A DNA stretch of 64,000 nt, taken from positions 2,436,397 to 2,500,396 of the forward strand of contig NZ_MSCC01000001.1 in NCBI RefSeq assembly GCF_002954455.1, written 5' to 3'. The stretch is from Photobacterium aquimaris (lineage in GTDB: Bacteria > Pseudomonadota > Gammaproteobacteria > Enterobacterales > Vibrionaceae). The notes under the pieces are model-generated. The model did not search any database. It saw only the letters and a list, made by a program, of their open reading frames with translations, and was not told where the DNA came from. Positions 61,097 through 64,000 of the stretch are shown in pieces (position 1 is the stretch's first letter; every line of letters begins with the position of its first letter). The position numbers and the translations under genes are program-made.

Positions 61097-61152
61097 TACA
61101 TTATATCCTTATAATCCATTACAGCCTGATAACATCCTATCACAATTCAAAT

Positions 61153-61176
61153 AGGAATCTAGACGTCTAAACAGAT
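61153..61176. promoter_or_regulatory. MetJ operator (met boxes) at metH
   Basis: Three tandem eight-base units AGGAATCT, AGACGTCT and AAACAGAT: 5, 8 and 4 of 8 to the met-box consensus AGACGTCT, the middle one perfect. They lie in the 181-base gap between metH and the divergent antiporter gene, so methionine-dependent repression of metH is predicted. Confidence 0.7.
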
Positions 61177-61277
61177 AGCGTGGCAAAATAAGTTAATTAA
61201 CGGTAGCCATTACTAACTGATGGTTTTACTATCACAAATAATTAAATCTAATCAATAATTTAATCTAGAGGTTTCGC

Positions 61278-62561
61278 ATGTCGGTTTACAACACCCTCTG
61301 CTTCCTAGCTGCAGCAGCAATGCTTATAGCTTTTATTAACAGTAAGATAGGTAAGATGCAAACCACCATTGCTATTACAGCTGGTTCATTGATTCTATCG
61401 CTACTGATTATTTTTGCGGGCCATAATGGTTGGTTCCATCTCGAAGATATTGCTTCAACCCAAATGGGAAAAATCAATTTTGAAGACTTTTTGTTAAAAG
61501 GGATTTTAGGATTTTTGCTCTTTGCAGGTGGATTAGGTATTAAATTGCCACACCTCAAAGAGCAAAAATGGGAAATCACGACTCTAGCATTAGGCTCTAC
61601 CCTATTTTCAACCTTTTTCATTGGCTTTAGTTTATGGGGTATTTGTCAGTTACTAGGGATCCAACTCGATCTTATTTACTGCTTACTGTTTGGTTCTTTG
61701 ATCTCACCAACCGATCCGATTGCTGTACTAGCTATCGTTAAAAAAATGAATGCACCTCGTCGAATCTCGACTCAAATCGAAGGTGAATCATTATTTAATG
61801 ATGGTTTTGGTTTAGTTATCTTTGTGACTTTATTTACTATTGCCTTTGGTGATCAAACTCCGACAGTTATGAGTGTTAGCCAATTATTTTTACAAGAAGC
61901 TATTGGCGGTATTGTGTATGGTTTCATTCTTGGCCTAATTTTCCATTACCTCATCAGTTCAACTAATGATCACTCAATGGAATTGCTATTAACGATTGGA
62001 ATTCCAACCGCAGGTTATGCTTTTGCTGAAATCATTCATGTCTCTGGTCCGCTCGCCATGGTTGTCTCTGGCATTATGATTGGCAACTGGACCCGCTATA
62101 TCGGTTTTTCAAAAGAAAGTGAGGAGCACCTTGATCACTTCTGGGAATTAGTCGATGAATTCCTTAACGGTCTATTATTCTTATTAATTGGTATGACAAT
62201 GCTTGAATTCAGTTTTCACCAAGAAGATTGGATTCTAATGGCGATTGCAATTCCATTGGTATTATTCAGTCGCTATCTAAGTGTCAAACTGCCTTATCTT
62301 AGTTTTAGCCACTACCGTCAATATAATCCAATGTCAGTCAAAATTCTCACTTGGGGCGGCTTACGTGGCGGTCTTGCACTCGCGATGGCGATGGCTGTAC
62401 CAACAGGTGTGATGGTTATTCCAGAGAAAAATATTGATGTTAGAGAAATAATCCTCGTAATGACTTATTCAGTAGTGGTGTTTTCAATTCTAATTCAAGG
62501 TTCAACCATTACCTCATTAATTGAAAAAGCCAAACTGTGGGAAAATCAAAATAAACATTAA
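61278..62561 (+). CDS. CPA1-family Na+/H+ antiporter
   Basis: Monovalent cation:proton antiporter of the inner membrane, 427 residues with about 12-13 hydrophobic segments. CPA1 motifs: LLFAGGLGIKLPHLKEQKWE, SPTDPIAVLAIVKKM and the acidic pair region EGESLFNDGFGLVIF that carries the ion-binding Asp. GGLRGGLALAMAMAV near the C-terminus is the NhaP-type motif. There is no long cytoplasmic tail. AGAGG lies 7 bases before the ATG. It probably exports Na+ or K+; the substrate and pH range cannot be read from sequence. Confidence 0.9.
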   Translation: MSVYNTLCFLAAAAMLIAFINSKIGKMQTTIAITAGSLILSLLIIFAGHNGWFHLEDIASTQMGKINFEDFLLKGILGFLLFAGGLGIKLPHLKEQKWEITTLALGSTLFSTFFIGFSLWGICQLLGIQLDLIYCLLFGSLISPTDPIAVLAIVKKMNAPRRISTQIEGESLFNDGFGLVIFVTLFTIAFGDQTPTVMSVSQLFLQEAIGGIVYGFILGLIFHYLISSTNDHSMELLLTIGIPTAGYAFAEIIHVSGPLAMVVSGIMIGNWTRYIGFSKESEEHLDHFWELVDEFLNGLLFLLIGMTMLEFSFHQEDWILMAIAIPLVLFSRYLSVKLPYLSFSHYRQYNPMSVKILTWGGLRGGLALAMAMAVPTGVMVIPEKNIDVREIILVMTYSVVVFSILIQGSTITSLIEKAKLWENQNKH

Positions 62562-62587
62562 TTTCGAATCAGCCTATAAATAATAAC

Positions 62588-62616
62588 AAGGCCTGCTATT
62601 AAGCAGGCCTTTTTAT
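62588..62616. terminator. Terminator antiporter/metA
   Basis: Stem AAGGCCTGCT/AGCAGGCCTT with a four-base loop, then five T, between convergent stops. Mainly for the plus strand; the minus-strand T tract is short. Confidence 0.88.
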
Positions 62617-63554
62617 TAATCTTTAGTAAAACTGGCTTCTGAGAAGTGTGCTAAATCATAAGGCGTCTGTTGATAAACACAGTAATTAAGCCAATTACTA
62701 AATAATAAATGACCATGACTACGCCAACTGGCAACTGGATCCCGATTAATATCATCATCAGGATAATAATTAACAGGTATTGCTGGCTCCATACCTTGTT
62801 CACGATCACGCATAAACTCATTATGCAATGTATCGACATCATACTCAGGATGTCCGGTGACAAACACATTACGTTTATCTTTTGTAGCCGCTAAATAGAC
62901 CCCAGCCTTGTCAGATGTCGCCAAAATATCCAAGTCAGTATGTTTGCTAAGATAATCGGCAGAGAAGTCAGCATAACGCGAATGTGGTGCAAAGAAGGTA
63001 TCATCAAAGCCTCGTAAAACAGGATGATGGCAATCATGAATACGATGATGGTAAACTCCAGAAAGCTTTTCTTTACGAGTACGCTTTGGTAAATCATATA
63101 ACAACTTTAACCCCGCTTGTGCCGCCCAACAGACAAACAGTGTTGAAGTCACATGATCTTTAGCCCAGTTCATGATTAACTGAATTTCTTCCCAATACAG
63201 TACATCTTCAAATTGCACTAGCCCCAGTGGCGCTCCCGTGACAATCAAACCATCAAAATTACGATCTTTAACCATTTCAAATTGACGATAGAACGTATCT
63301 AAATGTTCTTGAGGAGTATTTTTTGTTGGTCGGTTATCAATCCGTAATAACTCAACATCCACTTGTAATGGGCTATTAGAAAGCAAACGTAAAAATTGCG
63401 TTTCGGTTTCAATTTTCTTTGGCATTAAATTGAGTAATAACACTTTAAGCGGTCGAATTCCCTGACTGGCAGCACGTGCCTCTGTCATTACGAAGATATT
63501 CTCACTTCTTAAAATATCTGTAGCAGGTAACCGATCCGGTATTTTAATTGGCAC
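62616..63554 (-). CDS. metA: Homoserine O-succinyltransferase MetA
   Basis: Activates homoserine with succinyl-CoA at the entry to methionine synthesis. The GTG at 63554 gives 312 residues (E. coli 309) starting [20 protein letters not shown], read as Met; AAGGAG lies 9 bases upstream. A longer in-frame reading to 63659 crosses the promoter and is rejected. The catalytic Cys lies in [11 protein letters not shown] and the His-Glu pair in VTGHPEYD. MetJ boxes lie upstream. metA and metH are linked here, with the antiporter between them. Confidence 0.96.
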   Translation of the reverse strand: MPIKIPDRLPATDILRSENIFVMTEARAASQGIRPLKVLLLNLMPKKIETETQFLRLLSNSPLQVDVELLRIDNRPTKNTPQEHLDTFYRQFEMVKDRNFDGLIVTGAPLGLVQFEDVLYWEEIQLIMNWAKDHVTSTLFVCWAAQAGLKLLYDLPKRTRKEKLSGVYHHRIHDCHHPVLRGFDDTFFAPHSRYADFSADYLSKHTDLDILATSDKAGVYLAATKDKRNVFVTGHPEYDVDTLHNEFMRDREQGMEPAIPVNYYPDDDINRDPVASWRSHGHLLFSNWLNYCVYQQTPYDLAHFSEASFTKD

Positions 63555-63585
63555 TTTGGTTTTCTCCTTACCCCAAAATAGTTTT

Positions 63586-63629
63586 AGCCGTCTAGATATC
63601 CAGTTAAAACTATAGAAAAAACAATAATG
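63586..63629 (-). promoter_or_regulatory. metA promoter with MetJ boxes
   Basis: On the minus strand a -10 TATAGT (63609-63614) with a possible -35 TTGCAC 15 bases before it. Two tandem met boxes follow, GGATATCT (5 of 8) and AGACGGCT (7 of 8), at 63586-63601, overlapping the expected transcript start. Confidence 0.55.
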
Positions 63630-63721
63630 GTGCAAGTAAAATAAACCAGTCTCAGCCAATACTATGTTGTGATTGAAATAAAGAAATGAGGAGTAATGAG
63701 GAATGTTGATACGCTAGAAAT

Positions 63722-63750
63722 GAAAAAACCCAGCCAAAGGCTGGGTTTTA
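63722..63750 (-). terminator. Terminator of the rRNA operon
   Basis: Stem AAAACCCAGCC/GGCTGGGTTTT with a three-base loop, then a T run on the minus strand, just after the 5S gene. Confidence 0.92.
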
Positions 63751-63755
63751 AAGAG

Positions 63756-63875
63756 GTATTTAGCAATGTCCTACTCTCACATGGGGAGACCCCACACTAC
63801 CATCGGCGCTACAACGTTTCACTTCTGAGTTCGGCATGGGATCAGGTGGTACCGCTGTGCTATGGTTGCTAAAAA
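63756..63875 (-). rRNA. rrf: 5S ribosomal RNA
   Basis: 120 bases with the conserved 5S core CCATGCCGAACTCAGAAGTG, GTAGCGCCGATGGTAGTGTG and GGGGTCTCCCCATGTGAGAG. The terminal helix pairs TTTAGCA with TGCTAAA; it is AT-richer than the usual vibrio TGCTTGGCGA end. It follows tRNA-Thr by 6 bases, as the distal 5S copy in a 5S-tRNA-5S operon tail. Confidence 0.95.
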
Positions 63876-63881
63876 AATAAA

Positions 63882-63957
63882 TGGTGCTAGTACCCAGAGT
63901 CGAACTGGGGACCTCACCCTTACCAAGGGTGCGCTCTACCAACTGAGCCATACCAGC
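63882..63957 (-). tRNA. tRNA-Thr (GGT)
   Basis: 76-base cloverleaf with encoded CCA. Acceptor arms GCTGGTA/TACTAGC (one G-T pair), D stem GCTC/GAGC, anticodon stem CACCC/GGGTG with loop TTGGTAA and anticodon GGT, and T arm CCCAG-TTCGACT-CTGGG. It is read toward the 5S gene, in the distal part of an rRNA operon whose larger genes lie beyond the window. Confidence 0.97.
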
Positions 63958-64000
63958 ACACAAAGCTATTATGAATCTGCAAGTGCAAATTCTAAAATTT

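Noticed and set aside
63555..63659. Longer metA reading to 63659
   Set aside because: It crosses the promoter and MetJ boxes; the GTG at 63554 with AAGGAG gives the family N-terminus.

Overview
The window is a chromosomal segment of a moderately AT-rich gammaproteobacterium, almost certainly a member of the Vibrionaceae (a Photobacterium- or Vibrio-like organism; the genus is an inference). Three things point there: the complete mannose-sensitive haemagglutinin (MSHA) type IV pilus locus next to mreBCD; the run lysC, aminotransferase, PglL, uvrA, galU, ssb, csrD, msh, mreBCD, maf, rng, yhdP, nit, tldD, which I recall as the order in Vibrio cholerae; and a 5S rRNA/tRNA-Thr operon end of vibrio type. 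Almost everything is core genome. I saw no insertion sequence, prophage, CRISPR array, toxin-antitoxin pair or defence island.

Layout. 1-4124 (minus): mlaF-mlaE-mlaD-mlaC-mlaB-ibaG-murA, the retrograde phospholipid transporter followed by a BolA protein and the first peptidoglycan enzyme; mlaC carries a frameshift in a run of six A. 4653-11920 (plus): yrbG-kdsD-lptC-lptA-lptB-rpoN-hpf-ptsN-rapZ-npr, i.e. LPS export, sigma-54 and nitrogen-PTS regulation; kdsC, which I expect between kdsD and lptC, is missing. 12206-13567: mgtE. 13656-17190: pmbA (tldE), darP and tldD. 17205-26688 (minus): nit, yhdP, rng, maf and mreDCB. 26809-44747 (minus): the MSHA pilus locus in two blocks, csrD-mshIJKLMNEG (assembly machine) and mshBACDOPQ (pilins and putative tip), separated by 271 bp where I see no mshF.

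44888-47279: a LysR regulator convergent with a lipid A phosphoethanolamine transferase-like gene, apparently inserted between csrD and ssb. 47429-57350: ssb, a 659-bp gene-free gap, galU, uvrA (with a LexA box), a PglL-type O-oligosaccharyltransferase, a class V aminotransferase, and lysC behind a lysine riboswitch. 57428-63554: metH and metA (both with MetJ boxes) around a CPA1 Na+/H+ antiporter. 63756-63957 (minus): tRNA-Thr and 5S rRNA, the end of an rRNA operon.

The common theme is the envelope: lipid asymmetry (Mla, YhdP), LPS export (Lpt), cell shape (Mre), surface pili (MSHA) and glycan decoration (PglL, GalU). I found no convincing new system. The best leads are regulatory or small-scale: the mlaC frameshift, the missing kdsC, mshF and qstR, nested hairpins after the major pilin gene, a 16-bp perfect inverted repeat before galU, the MetJ boxes at metH, and an AUG-UAG start-stop overlapping the metH start codon.
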